64,000 nt of DNA from contig NW_002060966.1 of the NCBI RefSeq assembly GCF_000150275.1, positions 467,922 to 531,921 of the forward strand. The letters run 5' to 3'. Below the pieces are notes generated by a model. That model ran no database searches. It had not been told where the DNA came from and was given only the letters and a program-made list of their open reading frames with translations. Positions 12,800 through 25,980 of this stretch are shown here, one piece after another; position 1 is the first letter of the stretch; every line of letters begins with the position of its first letter. The DNA comes from Trichoplax adhaerens (Eukaryota > Placozoa > Uniplacotomia > Trichoplacea > Trichoplacidae). The translations under genes were made by a program, and so were the position numbers.

Positions 12800-15480
12800 T
12801 TTGCTTTATCGTATGATGCAATACCAGCTGACAATAAGGACATGCACCAAGTTCCTCATAATCTGATATCAATATCTATTTGGTAATTACAACACGTAGA
12901 AAAACCAACGGCTAAAGATTAAAGTCAGGTAGTTTGATAAGGTATCATTCATTTTCAGGTACTGCTTTTTAATTTGTTTATCTAAATAAGAATTTTATTG
13001 CTTTAATGTTTCTTGTACCACTAATGATGAAAGCTATAAAGTTTAAAGGCAGGAACTACAAGATTACGTTATTTCTGCTGAATTGTCTATCCTCTACAAA
13101 TCAAACAAATAAAGACCATCATGTAAGAAACTTTACTAAAGTATGAGTCAGTGATTGATAGATTCCACTTCATGATAGTAATTGCAAGAAAATCTACCAA
13201 TTTTATGAAGACAAGCAAAGTATTGAAATAATTAGCAGGAGTGCGAGATTAATTTGAATATTTTCCACCTCCGTCCCGGTGCAGCATGATTTTCTTGTAG
13301 CACTCAGTCATGATAAATAGGTAATGGTTGATAAACTGTTAACAAACCATTAAAACAATCTGTAGGTAGGATAGATTAGTGGATGCATCTTTAAAAATTT
13401 AAACTCTCTAACGCCATCAACTTACCATTTAAGTGTTGATTAGTGCAGCAGCAAGTAACTTAATTATTAGAATTGTAACCCCCGTAAAACCACCAGCTTC
13501 GCTAGATATTTTTCAAAGATTTACAATTTCTTAAAAACGACTATGCAACGTTTTCATTGCCCATTGACTCCCATCGCCACGAGTTTCACTGACTTCATTG
13601 ATGATTGCAATCTGAGGTAGAATAAAATAGTCGACGTATCATATCATGAAACTGAGCTACAGTAAAATGCCATGAACTAAACAATATTATCTGGGTTATT
13701 GAATAACCTCTACCCTCATTTTTATAGCCCTTTATCGATGGCGCATGAAACAACGTCCAGGAGAGATACCTATCAATCTAGAGAGAACATAAAATATTAA
13801 AAATAATGGCTAACACGAATTAATATGCCAATAGATACTCGAGGATATTAGATCCTCTAGAATCAGTAAATTCGACTGAAAGAGTAGCTTTTAATATATT
13901 TGTAGTAATATTCTGACTTCATACTGGTACGTATCCATATCACATAATTTTCAGCTTTAAGTTGAAGTACAGTGTATCGCTTCCTTGCTCTCTTTAGTTA
14001 CCTCTTGTTCGAATTAAATTTTCATTTAGTGCAAGCCCCAATGTGCCATGCAGTTGATATTTGATACGCAGCAACTTAATTAAAGAAATTAAAACAATGT
14101 TTGAATTGAAGCCAATGTTCATTAATTACTTATTCGCTTAACTAAATAGATATCAGCTATGGTACCCACTATATCGTATCGTTTCTACGCCTGAATTTTT
14201 TATTCATTTCATTTCTTTAAAGTTGATAGCCTATAACCAACACACCATGTGGATCATTGAATTGAATTTAGACTAGATCATGACCTATAAAGTTACACGG
14301 GTTAATTTGTCAACTTTGGCTTAATTAATGTTTACGCATAATATAATTAAAAATAGAAATTTATTTGGAGAAAAACTAAAACTACTACAAAAAAAATAAA
14401 TATTATGGGCCTACTGTCAGGATTGTCATCTCTAAAATCTAGCTGCAGTACCGGTACGACTCTAAGTCCTGACTACATCCACATCATTAGCGAATTGCAG
14501 TAAACCAACAATCTCTCTAAGACAATAATTGGCCCAAACTTTATTGAAATGTCAGCCAATTTAGAGTACAGTGATAATAACATTAGTTATCAGCATATAG
14601 ATAATATTATACAACTATGCAGTTATCCATTAAAAAATATGCTAACCGTCATAGATAAATTGATATCAACTAGATAATTTAGCTTTCACGAGCACGGACT
14701 TCTAGGTATCTAGTAGTCTATGTCACGAGTCAATTATCAATATAAATAACATAACTTAGTTCTGGATCGTAGATTATTAGTCATCTTTGATATGAAGTGA
14801 GGCAGCAGAATTTATTACATTCATCTAAAGGCATCCATAGTAGCTCAGAGCCATAGAATATCTTATAGATTTATTAGAGTCCTGATGATCATACACACAG
14901 TAAGGTATTAAGTCACTACAGATATTTGGATAAGAATAGTATCGCAACTCATGTATTAGGATATGGTTACTTTATTGTACTTTAACTGCCAAATATGATG
15001 TCTAAGTTAATACTGTGACTATTACCACACTGGATGACAGATTAATCGCTGTAAGATATTATTAGTTACTACCAATAAATTGTAAAATTAGGTAAAATGT
15101 AAATATGCGTATACTGATTATAGCCGCAAATGCTACGAAAAGTATGCAGGTACAAGCAGTCAACTTCGGAATATCCTGGTACTTTCTTTTAGAAGTCTTT
15201 CTACTTATTGTATTAGGCTAGAGTAGATGTGTGCAGATTATCTTTGTATTAGCAATCTAATAAAGTTCTAATTCCCTACAACTTTTTAAATCCCCTAATC
15301 GATTTTATCGAAATAAATTGCGTCATAGCCAATAAGTTCTCGGATAACTACCTATATATTACGATTTCTATGCAAAAGTTACTCTATAACAGATATACGA
15401 CTATACAGTAGAGAATTTCGTTAACGGTTTACTTTAATTTACGCATGTATTTTTCTCGATATGACATAAGGAAAATGAAC
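12800..15480. other. Intergenic, no gene recognised
   Basis: AT-rich sequence, no ORF above 60 codons, no exon assignable to a family on either strand. Confidence 0.5.
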
Positions 15481-15499
15481 ATGTTTCGCAAGACATAAC

Positions 15500-16900
15500 G
15501 ATATGTATGTTGGGTAGTTAAGCTAGATAGTTCCGTTAATTGTTTAAAATAATGCTATTACTGGATTCGTAAATTGGATTCAATTTGAATTAATACTAAA
15601 GAATAAAATTTTAGATAGTTATCAGTTAGCAAGTGAATTTGAGAATTCTATCTCTGTAACACCTGTATTTGTAATCTACTTAATTAGCTACATAGGATAC
15701 TAAATAAATGTTTTCGTAGTATATACTTCCCATTCAGATATTTTACGTATATCATTTAGCTGTCTGACCTTACTTGAAAAAATATTACCTAGGAAATTAG
15801 AACAGTTTGAAAAGAATTAACTCCAACGCTACGCTATGACTGGACGCCGGTTAAGAAATTTGAAAGAGAAAATCCGTTCAACGTAGGCGATCAATGCTTT
15901 GAAATGCTCGATACACGCAGCAAAAATAACAAATCTGCGCTTATAATAGAAATTCTAACGGATAAACTAATTGATTGCGGTCTTCGTTCTGTTGCAGAGA
16001 AGTTATATTCAGCAGTATATAGCGATCCAAACAAAAGCTAATGTAACTTATTAAGGGTTAATAACTGCGTATAAAAGTAGCTGCTTTGATCAGATTTAGT
16101 ATCGATGAAATAATGTTATTTACTATAAACATGTACATGCACAAAATTTATTGCAATATAGATTATATTATACTGTAGATTGTAGAATAGATCAATTTAA
16201 TAACCGTAACTAATAATAGTGATAAGCATTTGACTTTAAATTGTCTTTATAAGATAGTTAGTGGTAATAGGATTAATTTCCGTAATTAGTGCTTATAAAA
16301 ATGAAGCCTCAAGCTATTCTAGATTGCATTTTGCTTTAAATTGCTGAAATAAAGTGCGGGCCTTTGACTAGAGAACTTATTCAAGTCTCAATTATATTCC
16401 TGATTTTAGGCGATAGCAAGCAAAATTACCTAACTTTTCATCAGATGTGGTATGGTACTACTAATTGTCCACCCGTCTATTGCTATTACTTCATTATTAA
16501 GATTTGAATTAAAAAGCTAAAGAAACGGGAATTAAAAAAACTTATTAACTCAAATTTGCTTATTTAAAATCTTGATTAATCAATAATCAATAATTTAGCT
16601 ACTTTTTCTTAGTATAAATTTCAAGAACTTGTACACGGGTGCAAGATCAGTACATTATTTAAAACGTTGATGATTACTCCTTAAATTAGATTAAGACACT
16701 AAATTACTGCCTAGTAGTACATATGACAGCTGAATTCAAGTAGAAATTTCTTAACTGTTGCTAGAAGAAAGATATCTTAGCAGAGAACATTATAGCATTC
16801 TTCTGTTAGAACTGATTCATTTGCATTTTTATCGGAAGTAGCAAATGATAAGAGCAGATAAAGTAGAATTGTCTTTTTATTTTAAACTATACTAATTTAT
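15500..16900. repeat. Diverged duplication unit B
   Basis: The block 15560-16040 is collinear with 20510-21000: both begin with ACTGGATTCGTAAATT and run through the death-domain exon. The block 16410-16830 is collinear with 12010-12430. Similarity to unit C is higher than to unit A, indicating successive duplications. Confidence 0.65.
15760..16041 (+). pseudogene. Death-domain exon relic, copy 2
   Basis: From about 15840 the frame reads YDWTPVKKFERENPF, then GDQCFEML and GLRSVAEKLY, ending in TAA at 16039-16041. This is a nearly full death-domain core with the WT.V..FE...PF..DQC.EML pattern. Upstream in the same frame are a TAG and a TGA; the TGA lies where copy 3 has the Trp codon TGG. A TTTAG acceptor-like site precedes the homologous stretch, as in the other copies, suggesting all derive from one terminal exon. 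The upstream stops make an intact product unlikely, although a shortened exon using a different acceptor cannot be excluded. Confidence 0.75.
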
Positions 16901-16904
16901 ACAG

Positions 16905-18170
16905 ATTAGGATACCCGATTAGACAATTAATTAAATTTATTAGAATAATTGCGTCATATTCTTCTCTCGTTATATAAGTACTTACTTATTATTCAGCGTT
17001 ATTTACTGCAACACTTTAACATTAGGCTGTACTAAATTAATCTACAGGCTAGCGAAGCAAAATAATCTATTTAAATCGTGACTATAATGATTAATCTGGT
17101 GGCCGAGCCGTTAAGAAGTTGAAATAATAGAATACTAGTAAAATGGCCTAATTTGAAATATTGCAAACTACTACAGAGATAGTCTATCGTGGTAAACTGG
17201 TAGGACTGGCTGGTATTCAGATTAATGAGAAAAAGTTATTCATGCAATACAGTTGAAGCTTCAAGCTCATGGTCAATTTACAATCCAAGAAGTAGGAGAA
17301 AATGTTTTTGTTTTTAATTTTTAACACCTCATGTTATAATCCTTCCATATACTGTAAGTAGTCAAAAGAATCTCTTTCTAGCTAGTACAATTTATTACGC
17401 ACACTGACTTCGAGGAAAAGTTAATTTCTCCATTTGATCCTGAATATTGGAAATTCAAGTGATCTTAACGAGACAAATTCCAATCGATGGACCCAAAGCC
17501 GATAAGTTAAAGTGTCCTATCAAACTTTGTATCGAATATAAATAGGATTTGTAAACAGATGTTGTGATATCCGATAATTATAGCATGAGTGCCAGCAATG
17601 TAATTCAAGATAATATTGTTGAACTATGAACACTAATACTAATACTTTCGGTTGTATTTGTTATTCAATTAAAATGCGGAAATAAAATAACGAATTATTT
17701 TATGAAACAATAGAATTACTTCTACTAAAAAGGTTCCAACGTTGGAAACCCATGGATAAGAGGATGCAGTATCATAAATATATATGTTATGGCCAATATC
17801 AGTAACAATATCTCTCTTAAACTATATAATAGTATCATATACTGATATGAATAATTTAAAGTTATGATGCTCAATTAACTCTTTAGTCCTACATGGCGGC
17901 AATTGTCATTAGAGCGTTCGGTATTTTATTGTCTATTGGATCATCCATATTTTAAGCGGTGCACACGTAGCAGTCGTCATATTACCAACAAACTAGGTAG
18001 CTTTTAATAATCCTGTTGGACAGTTAAATGTGTCCTGCGTAGGTTCGTGATATCAAAGATAAGCGAGAGCAGTCTCAAAATTTTTCACTTAATTCAAGAT
18101 TAATTTGGTGAGTAGATATAATTAGCAGTGTATGTACTTGGATTAATATACGATATGATCAGAAGAAATA
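16905..18170. other. Intergenic with unassigned coding-like scraps
   Basis: Around 17190-17330 short open stretches occur (for example GQFTIQEVGENVFVFNF followed by a stop), and around 17420-17460 ISPFDPEYWKF. I do not recognise a family and stops interrupt every continuation. No gene is claimed. Confidence 0.4.
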
Positions 18171-19674
18171 TAGCAAGATTAGGTTAAATTAAAGCAACGT
18201 TAGAACGAAAACGAAATTTCTGTCTTACGCTAATCAATTTTTGCAGCTGTTAAATCAACGACCTAACAAGAAACCTTTTATTCGTAAAAATTATTATTCT
18301 TGTATAATTCATTAATCACATATTAGGTATTATTAAGTGTTATGGTACAATTGTATTTGTACTTATTCTGAAAACTAAAATACTATAGCATAAGAACTAT
18401 CTTGCAATTAGAGAAACACCCATCCGGCAATTTTCAAGATCGTTAGAGTTTTAAGAACCCGCATACGTCACAATATCGATGTAATTTACTAGAACCGTAG
18501 AATAGTTAAATATATTCCAAAATAAAATACCCAGATTACTTTCTTTCTATTTCAATCTTTACAAATGAGAATGATTATTTACGTACGATGTCAGAAAATT
18601 TTGTTTTGTATAACTTAAAATTTTACGATAGGTAATGGTTATTACAAGTTTTCTTGAGGATGTATAAGCATACAGTGCTTTATTTGCTTATTATACTTAT
18701 TGTCTGATAATTCGAATTTAAAAATGCTATAGCTGGTTATAAAATGATAGGATATTTTCATAAAATAGTATATACTTCAAGGTGTGGTAATGTAATATTT
18801 AGAATCTGTTAAAATTGCTACGCTTGTAATACTTAATATCCTATTTTATTTTGCTATGTAACATTATATACTCTCATTACGGACTACTTCCTGACTAGTT
18901 TACTAGTCTAACGTAAAACAATTACTTTGAGTTGCCTCTACAGATTACTACCCTAATCTATCGAAATATCTAGTAAGAATATAGTACTGCAACTATAACG
19001 CTTAAAAAGTACCCTTCTAAAAGGCTCACAACCAGTAGATAGACTATACTATAATCTACAAAATATTGACTATTTTTAGCCAAAATAACAATAATCAGGT
19101 TATCGATATTCTACTATCTTTACAGATAAAAAATACTTGATTATCTATACTACGGTAGACCACTTACATTTTATTATGGTATAACAGTAGATACCTTAGT
19201 AATTTAGCGTCATATGTCTTGCCATCAACACTCAAAGTAAGCTATCTTTAAAGCATCTCTGCAAGTTTTCTTAATAGAATATTATTCATAAATAATATTG
19301 CTAACAATTTTTAGGAAATTTCTGAAATGTGTAATAGTGTCCTTATCACGATACCCGTACTACTGTGAGTAGAATAATGCTGCGATGTAGGTTATCATTT
19401 AATATAGAATTGTACAGCATATTCATTTTTGGATAAGAGTAAACGAATTAGTCAGACACCTAATAATATTTATAAGAAAGCTCAAAGGACAGATTATCTT
19501 CATATCATAGTTTACCTCAAGTTACATTCGTACGCTAACAATTTGTAAAATAGCGCACTAAATTATACTAATTTATATCTAAAATAATAAGGCTAATTTA
19601 GTTTATTAGTGTAACATTGCATGTAAATAGATACTCTGTAGCTGCTCGCGAATCTAGTTAGAAGCTATAAATAA

Positions 19675-19684
19675 GGGGGGGGGG
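19675..19684 (+). repeat. G10 homopolymer
   Basis: A run of ten G in very AT-rich DNA. No gene abuts it. Confidence 0.9.
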
Positions 19685-20722
19685 AGGAAATGTTTTAATA
19701 CAAAGTGTTCTAATTTTCATCTTAGTAAAGATTGGCAGTTGTGCTTAGTCGCCGTTGAAAGCAGTCTCTGTGTTATACTTGGGGTTGTAATAACAAAATA
19801 GTTTAAAAATCATCAATATAGAAATTACTTTTGCCCTTTCAGTAGAAAGTAAATGATGCCAATGATGATAAATTTCAACACATTAGATATTTATATTTTA
19901 AAATAATGATAAAATTTAGAATATTAACCCTTACGTGACATTAGGTTAGTTGTCTTTCTGTTATTCTTAACTGACTTTCATTTAAATCTTTACTACTAAC
20001 TAAAATCATTCTTTTAGTGATTTCTAAACAAGTAAGACTTATCATTTATTTCAGATGGAGAATACAGGTATTTAAAAGTTTATTAATTAATTTAAAGGCA
20101 TGCAGATCAATAATTATCACATTTACTTTATAAATAATTTTTGATAATATATTTCAAGAGGTTAGAGTTAACCTATCATTTTAAATCTATGATGCAGCAT
20201 TAGTTGCAACTGTCAAGACATCATGATTACTGCAAGTCGCTAACTGTAACTTATTCCATTGTGTACAGACTACCACATACATCATAAAAAGCAAGGAGAG
20301 CCTAAATTTTTAAAGCAAGGTTTGATTTCAGGCAGAATTACTTAAAAATTTAGCAAAATATTTGTGCTTCTCTCGCTTAATGCATACTGACGTTACGATA
20401 AAGACTAAAATATTGTTTATATAAAGGAATTAAGTAGAAATAAACTGTTATCAGTGTAGTAACGAAATACGTTCTATTGCAACCAGTGTCATTCAAAAAA
20501 CCTGATATGATGTACTGGATTCGTAAATTAGATTCAATTTGAACGCATATTAGGATGTAAAATTTTTAGTAGTCTTGGTTTAACATTTGAATTTTAAGAA
20601 TTTTACCTCTGTCGCGCATTTATAATGTTATTTGCAATCTGCATAATGCAGTACATAATGATGCCAACAGTAAAAGTTGTCGTAGTGTGAACTTCCTATT
20701 CAGATTATTTAAATGTATTATT

Positions 20723-21000
20723 TAGATGCCAGACCTTATTTGAAAAATACTACAGAAGAAATTGGAACAAATTGGAAATAATTAGCTACGAAGCTGGGCT
20801 ATGACTGGACCGCGGTCCAGAAATTTGAAAAAAATAATCCGTTCAGCGTTGACGATCAATGCTTTGCAATGCTCGATAAACGCTACAAAGATGGCAAATC
20901 TCAAGTTACAGTAGAAATTCTAAAGGAAAAACTTGTTGAATGCGGTCTTCGTTCAGTTGCAGAGAAGCTTTATTCAGAAGTAAATAAAACTAGTAACTAG
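20723..21000 (+). pseudogene. Death-domain exon, copy 3 (best preserved; one in-frame stop)
   Basis: After an acceptor-like TTTAG the frame reads EEIGTNWK, then a TAA stop, then LATKLGYDWTAVQKFE, NPFSVDDQCFAML and GLRSVAEKLYSEV, ending with TAG at 20998-21000. This matches a complete six-helix death domain. Only one codon breaks it, and the aligned codon in copy 2 is GAA (Glu), so one G-to-T change explains the stop. Death domains act in homotypic receptor/adaptor complexes. A very young pseudogene, a reference error, or use of the nearby ATTAG as an alternative acceptor (which would skip helix 1) are all possible. Upstream exons were not identified. Confidence 0.75.
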
Positions 21001-21003
21001 AAT

Positions 21004-23750
21004 TTAATTTGTAAACTAGCTCTTATATTTTGCTATGAATTTGGTTTTCGCTTGGTTATGTTGCACCCTGTCTCTTGTTAATTAATAATTTGGGTCTTTA
21101 TTTGACTTTGCTAGTAATAAATATAATTTACCTCGTAGAAAGTTAGAGTGGATTTCAGTGTTATAGCTCTCATAATAAATGAACGTATGCATGAAAATGC
21201 TATCACCATCAGAAACTAGTTTTGATTCCTTCAATTCGATAAAGAAATCAATTTGAATTATTAACATAAATATGAGAATTACAAAATCGTGAAGTATTTA
21301 TAGTATATTGCATGGACTATTGGTATAGTTAAGCCTAAAATAGGCTGCAACTTTGCGTAATACAATTATAGCTGGATGTGGCACATCTGGAGTTAGGGTA
21401 AGGATAGACTTCACCTATTTATCTTTTCGTGTGCAATGTTTAATAATATGTCGTTGATCGGGACTGTAAGCTAAACATTTGACTGTTAGAACAACATTAT
21501 GATTCAAGGTCAGAAAGTGAACTAATAATGCTTTCATTCATCTATCTAGCAAATCTATCTCGTAGCATGCTACTATTATAATTAAAGATGTATTTCTAAT
21601 GTGTTTGCTACTGTACTGAACTAATTCTACTTCTCAATCTTAACCATAAAATACTTTCGCTCTTATATTTGGTAACATTAATTACCAATATTCGAAATGA
21701 TGCATAGACTTCGATAAAATTGATAGCAGAATAAACCGTAATTCAATACGAGAAATGCTTATTACTGTAATTACTTATAGTCTGAATGAAGTATTGGTGC
21801 GAGTTAATGAACTCCCAAACTTTATGTAGCCATAATCTTTCGTAAAAAACGCATGGAGTCTTACAGATGTCAATGAAAGGCGAATTCTAAGTCTTTCTCA
21901 GACATTTTTTTAAATAAAAATTTTTAAACGCCATAGTTTAGATATTACGATACAAGTTATTTGAGTTCTAAAATGTTTCAATTGCTATTTTTACTTAAAG
22001 AGATGTTTAAAAATGACATACTAGAAACGCTGAAGACAACAATAACGACCATTAATATCATAACTACTTATTCCATATAACTATATCTTACATGATAGCC
22101 ACCAAATCCAATTCGATCCACAATAATTATCCTAAGAGATAGATAAACCGCGTAATTGTTCACGATCTAACATTTAAAAAGTTCCTTGCCTTATAATTGG
22201 AAAATCCTGAACATTTTGAATATTACCTCAATAAATAATTGGATACATAAATCCTCTACTAATTAGTTTCAATTACCTTAAATTTAGCCGAGAAATACAT
22301 AACTATTTCGCAATATCACAAGGCATTGCAGATTTTGGTAAAAGGATTATCGGGGTTCGTACTGGCTGCGACTAATTTTAGTAATTTATCGGCTTTGCTA
22401 AGATAAAATATAAAATAGCAACGTAAGCTTAGATAATTAATAAATTTATTCATAATATTTACAATCTATTAAAAGCAACATTTGCTCGCACGTTCATATT
22501 ACTATATTAAGTAAACCCTTTTAGTATTTAACTTCGTTGCTTAACATCAGCTCACATTCTTGCGTTATTAAGCATGCTAAAAGTTAAGCGTAATTATTTC
22601 CAGAAATCACTCTGCAATGGCTATCTTCAGACAGCAAAATAGAGCGAAATAGGTGTCAATAGACTATTAGCAAACTAACCTTTCTGCAATTTATAGAAGG
22701 AATTAATCTACTGACAAAGAAAGAGAGATCTGCTACTAATAAGATATAAATTATACAGTGATATATCTCGATAACGTAGAGAATGGAAACTAAGGATCAC
22801 GTCAGACGAGATTGCATTGGAATATTCACGCTCTGATAAATCAAGTACATCAAGTCTAGAAAAGAGTACTGTGAAATTATATTATCCGTCTAACAGATTT
22901 ACTAAATACTTTAGTAAATGATGATTGGATACTTATCGGTACCAAGTAATTGTTATACTTTATTCACATTGTATCAATTGAAGTATATCTGCATAATTAG
23001 AAATATAACGTACTTTTATTGAAATAGAAGAATAAATCATCTATTGTAGTTACAATTAATTACATTATTATTATTATCATCCATGGACTTCTACCTGTTA
23101 TTAATTAGTGAGCAAAAAGAATAGTTACAGTTTCCAATCGTGATATATAATACCGTTCTCAAAACACGTGATGTGAAAGAATCCAACTGTTGCACTGATA
23201 AGTATATTTACGGCCTAAAGTTGATAGTTTATCTAGTAGAAAAGATTCCGATAATAACAAGTCTAGACCATTGTAATAGACCTACTGCTACTTCGTTAGG
23301 TTGGTAGTTTAACGATCTTCCGGTCGTAGACAAACTTCGATTCTTAAATAGCGTAGAAACGCCTAACTTTAAAGAATAGTTAACAAACCTTAAGTTACTA
23401 GCACATTTGGGCATAGTCTAGAAGCTGTCAGTCCCAGCTCTCAGAACGTGGTATAAGAGTGAATACTATACCGGTACTTTACTGTTTCATTATCAGCTAC
23501 GGCCACTAACATAAAATATTTTGCGCAAACCATTACAACCATAAAATGATCATTGGTCTTCGAAATCATAGAAAAACGAATAATAACGTTACACAATCCA
23601 AGGTAGTCAAGTAAGACGAAGAGTAACAGAGTATACTCGCACTGCTCTTTGAGGCTCTTTTATTGTTAGAATTAGAGATAGAAGAAATGGTGAAGATTTA
23701 AAACATGGAAAGATAATTTCATTGTTTCATTTAGTGAAAAGTCGTTGGAT
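21004..23750. other. Intergenic, no gene recognised
   Basis: AT-rich with scattered short ORFs of no recognisable family. It includes the 5' flank of the TPR gene that follows; I see no convincing TATA box or other promoter element. Confidence 0.5.
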
Positions 23751-24770
23751 ATGGCAAGTACAAATAAAATTGATAGCCTTACGCCTTGTGATAGCCAATC
23801 TAAGGAGAAAAAATCCATCATGGAGGACCTTAGAAACTTAATTACGACTGGTGGAAATGAACAGCAACAAAACAACTACGAACAGGCTTTAATAACCTAT
23901 AACGAAGCTTTAGATCGAATTAATTTCGTAACGATGGTCGAAGACAAGGACGAGAATGAATATTATCATGGTCTTTATTTAGAAATCTATCGAGAAATGG
24001 TTAAAATTTACAAGAAACTACTTCGTTATGAAGATATCCTGTGGATTTATCAAAAAATGTTAAAAGTGCAAATTGAAGTATCCGGAGAAAAAAGTCAAGA
24101 TGTAGCTAAAATCTATGAAAAGATTGCGTATGGTTATGATAGTCTCAATCAAACCCATAAAGCTATTGCCATGTTTGAGAAACATCTACATATTAAATTA
24201 GAATTATATGGCGAAAATAGCCATGAAGCTGCTGATGCTTATTTTGATGTTGGATTAGAGTATGAGCGCCAATCACATCATTATAAAAGTTTGTCTATGC
24301 TTAAAAAATCATTACGGATTAAAATAAACCTTCTTGGAGGGGAGCACTACGATCTTGCCAGTATCTATAGTATGATTGGCGATATATATACTGATCAAGA
24401 TAAATTTAAGGAAGCAATCGCCATGTACGAAGTCTGTTTAACTCTTGAAGTACGTCAATATGGAGATAACCATCTTTGTATTTCAAATCGTTATAACTCT
24501 ATTGCATGGGCTTATCAATGCCAAGACCGATACAATGATGCATTGGGCTTGTATCAGAAATCATTAAATATAGTTGTTGAATTATTTGACGAAAATGATG
24601 ATCATATCCTCGAAATCCAAGAGCAAATTGCTTTAATCTCTAAAGAACAACATCAGCAAAAAAATTCTAAATTGATACCACAAGATAATCTTCAGAGCAA
24701 TGAAGATGCCGCAACAGTAAATGAAATTATAATCAAGGAAGGTGATCAATCAGTAGGTAATGCTCATTAG
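23751..24770 (+). CDS. Kinesin-light-chain-like TPR protein, intronless
   Basis: An uninterrupted frame of 339 codons from the ATG at 23751 (an in-frame TTG six bases earlier is not a credible start) to the TAG at 24768-24770. After about 25 polar residues come roughly six 42-residue tetratricopeptide repeats of the kinesin-light-chain type, each with the pattern A..Y...G..Y....Y..A...Y...L.I. and ending near G....D; the first is interrupted by an acidic insert. The tail is polar and Gln-rich. TPR arrays bind peptides and scaffold complexes; there is no catalytic domain. The layout, including the repeat-1 insert, resembles the N-terminus of the larger TPR protein at 49795-52440, so the two are probably paralogues. 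No intron is visible, which is unusual beside the exon-rich neighbours and could reflect retroposition. The specific partner is unknown. Confidence 0.9.
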   Translation: MASTNKIDSLTPCDSQSKEKKSIMEDLRNLITTGGNEQQQNNYEQALITYNEALDRINFVTMVEDKDENEYYHGLYLEIYREMVKIYKKLLRYEDILWIYQKMLKVQIEVSGEKSQDVAKIYEKIAYGYDSLNQTHKAIAMFEKHLHIKLELYGENSHEAADAYFDVGLEYERQSHHYKSLSMLKKSLRIKINLLGGEHYDLASIYSMIGDIYTDQDKFKEAIAMYEVCLTLEVRQYGDNHLCISNRYNSIAWAYQCQDRYNDALGLYQKSLNIVVELFDENDDHILEIQEQIALISKEQHQQKNSKLIPQDNLQSNEDAATVNEIIIKEGDQSVGNAH

Positions 24771-25640
24771 CCAAAAAAAATATTCATTTAGTCTTATCTT
24801 ATCGATTTTATTTATACCAATTCTTAGCCGATTTAGAATTTATAAATATATATTCCTTACTATAGTTACCTGTTCTTGAAATTTCGTTATTGGTTTCGGT
24901 TCTATCTCACTTTAATTGCGGTTATCACGATATCAGAGGCGATTCTTAATGTAAATTTAATCCAATTGAGATTAGGTATATAAATCAGTTCTGATAAAGC
25001 ACCGATGATAATTATGAATTTAACATAACGCTAATTAATCATAGTTACAAAATCTATTCACTAGCTCTATTAATGGCTACGATATTTCTTGAATGAAGCA
25101 CTTGAAATTGTCGTATTACAGTCAAATCAATCATTTTGACTATAAAATCATACACATTAAACAAGAAAAAATTAGCCAATCATAAAATTGCTACATAATG
25201 TTTGGTAAGCTTTAAATTGCAGTATAATCAGCTTGATTTAAATTAGTTTTCGTTTACTACTGTCTCGCTTATGATTGGAGTAATTCCAGCTATCATGCGC
25301 TGTAATCTAATGTGAAGTCAACTTCTTATTCTAAATGGGTAGTTTCTACAGTACAGTAGTTAATACGGTTGAAATTTCACTTGCCAGATAGCGAATGGGG
25401 CGCTGCTCATGCTTACAAAGTTTGAGAAGTTTGATTTTTAAATGAAATTGATATCGTCAAATTTTCTGAATCATCAGCACTAATTAAACTAGTAGAATTT
25501 CAATTCTATCATTTACTTGTATTTCTACAGCCATTAGCTTGTGTATATGATAGTGAAATAAAAATTGACTAAGTGCTAGTAAATAGATACGCGTATTCTG
25601 TATATAAAATTATCGCTGAAATACTAACAACTAAACCAAA
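24771..25640. other. Intergenic, no gene recognised
   Basis: AT-rich spacer between the TPR gene and the FIIND-CARD gene. The missing first exon of the latter, if any, could lie here. Confidence 0.5.
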
Positions 25641-25650
25641 TTTGATGTAG

Positions 25651-25845
25651 TTTATAATTTGGAAAAAGAAGAAAGTACAAATGATGGTCGTTATGAAAGC
25701 CCAGTGGCTAAAAATGTACCTTTTAATTCTTTTAAAGCTAAAATTAATCCAGCCGAAAAGCAAGCCGGTAAGATATTTCATGTCTCTAGTTTGGATCTAC
25801 CAGTGTTCCAAGGTAATACTGACCGAATTATCAATATAGTTTGCA
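25651..25845 (+). other. Possible upstream coding exon of the FIIND-CARD gene
   Basis: An open stretch after the acceptor-like GATGTAG reads YNLEKEESTNDGRYESP and continues polar to NTDRIINIVC, with no in-frame ATG at its start. A donor near 25845 in phase 1 would join an acceptor at 25927 (CTAATAG), which stays in frame with the ATG at 25981. It therefore fits as an internal exon of the next gene, but the join and the first exon are unproven. Confidence 0.35.
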
Positions 25846-25980
25846 GTGCCATGATGTAGGTTATTACATTATTATTTTTCCTAGTATTAGAGAAAATTTG
25901 CATAACCTATATTCATATTCCTAATAGGGAAAAATATTCTTACAAGATCGAGTCATTTATTACCTGAAGATGATCATAGT

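Larger units (their letters stand above)
18170..21000. repeat. Diverged duplication unit C, with an internal expansion
   Basis: 18178-18400 matches 11055-11285, and 20510-21000 matches 15560-16040. The distance from the left block to the death-domain exon is about 2.5 kb here but only about 0.5 kb in unit A, so roughly 2 kb has been gained here or lost there. Confidence 0.55.

Noticed and set aside
17100-17130. GGTGGCCGAGCCGTTAAG resembles the A box of tRNA-Leu/Ser.
   Set aside because: No B box (GGTTCGAATCC-like) within 100 bases and no cloverleaf can be drawn; A-box look-alikes are common.
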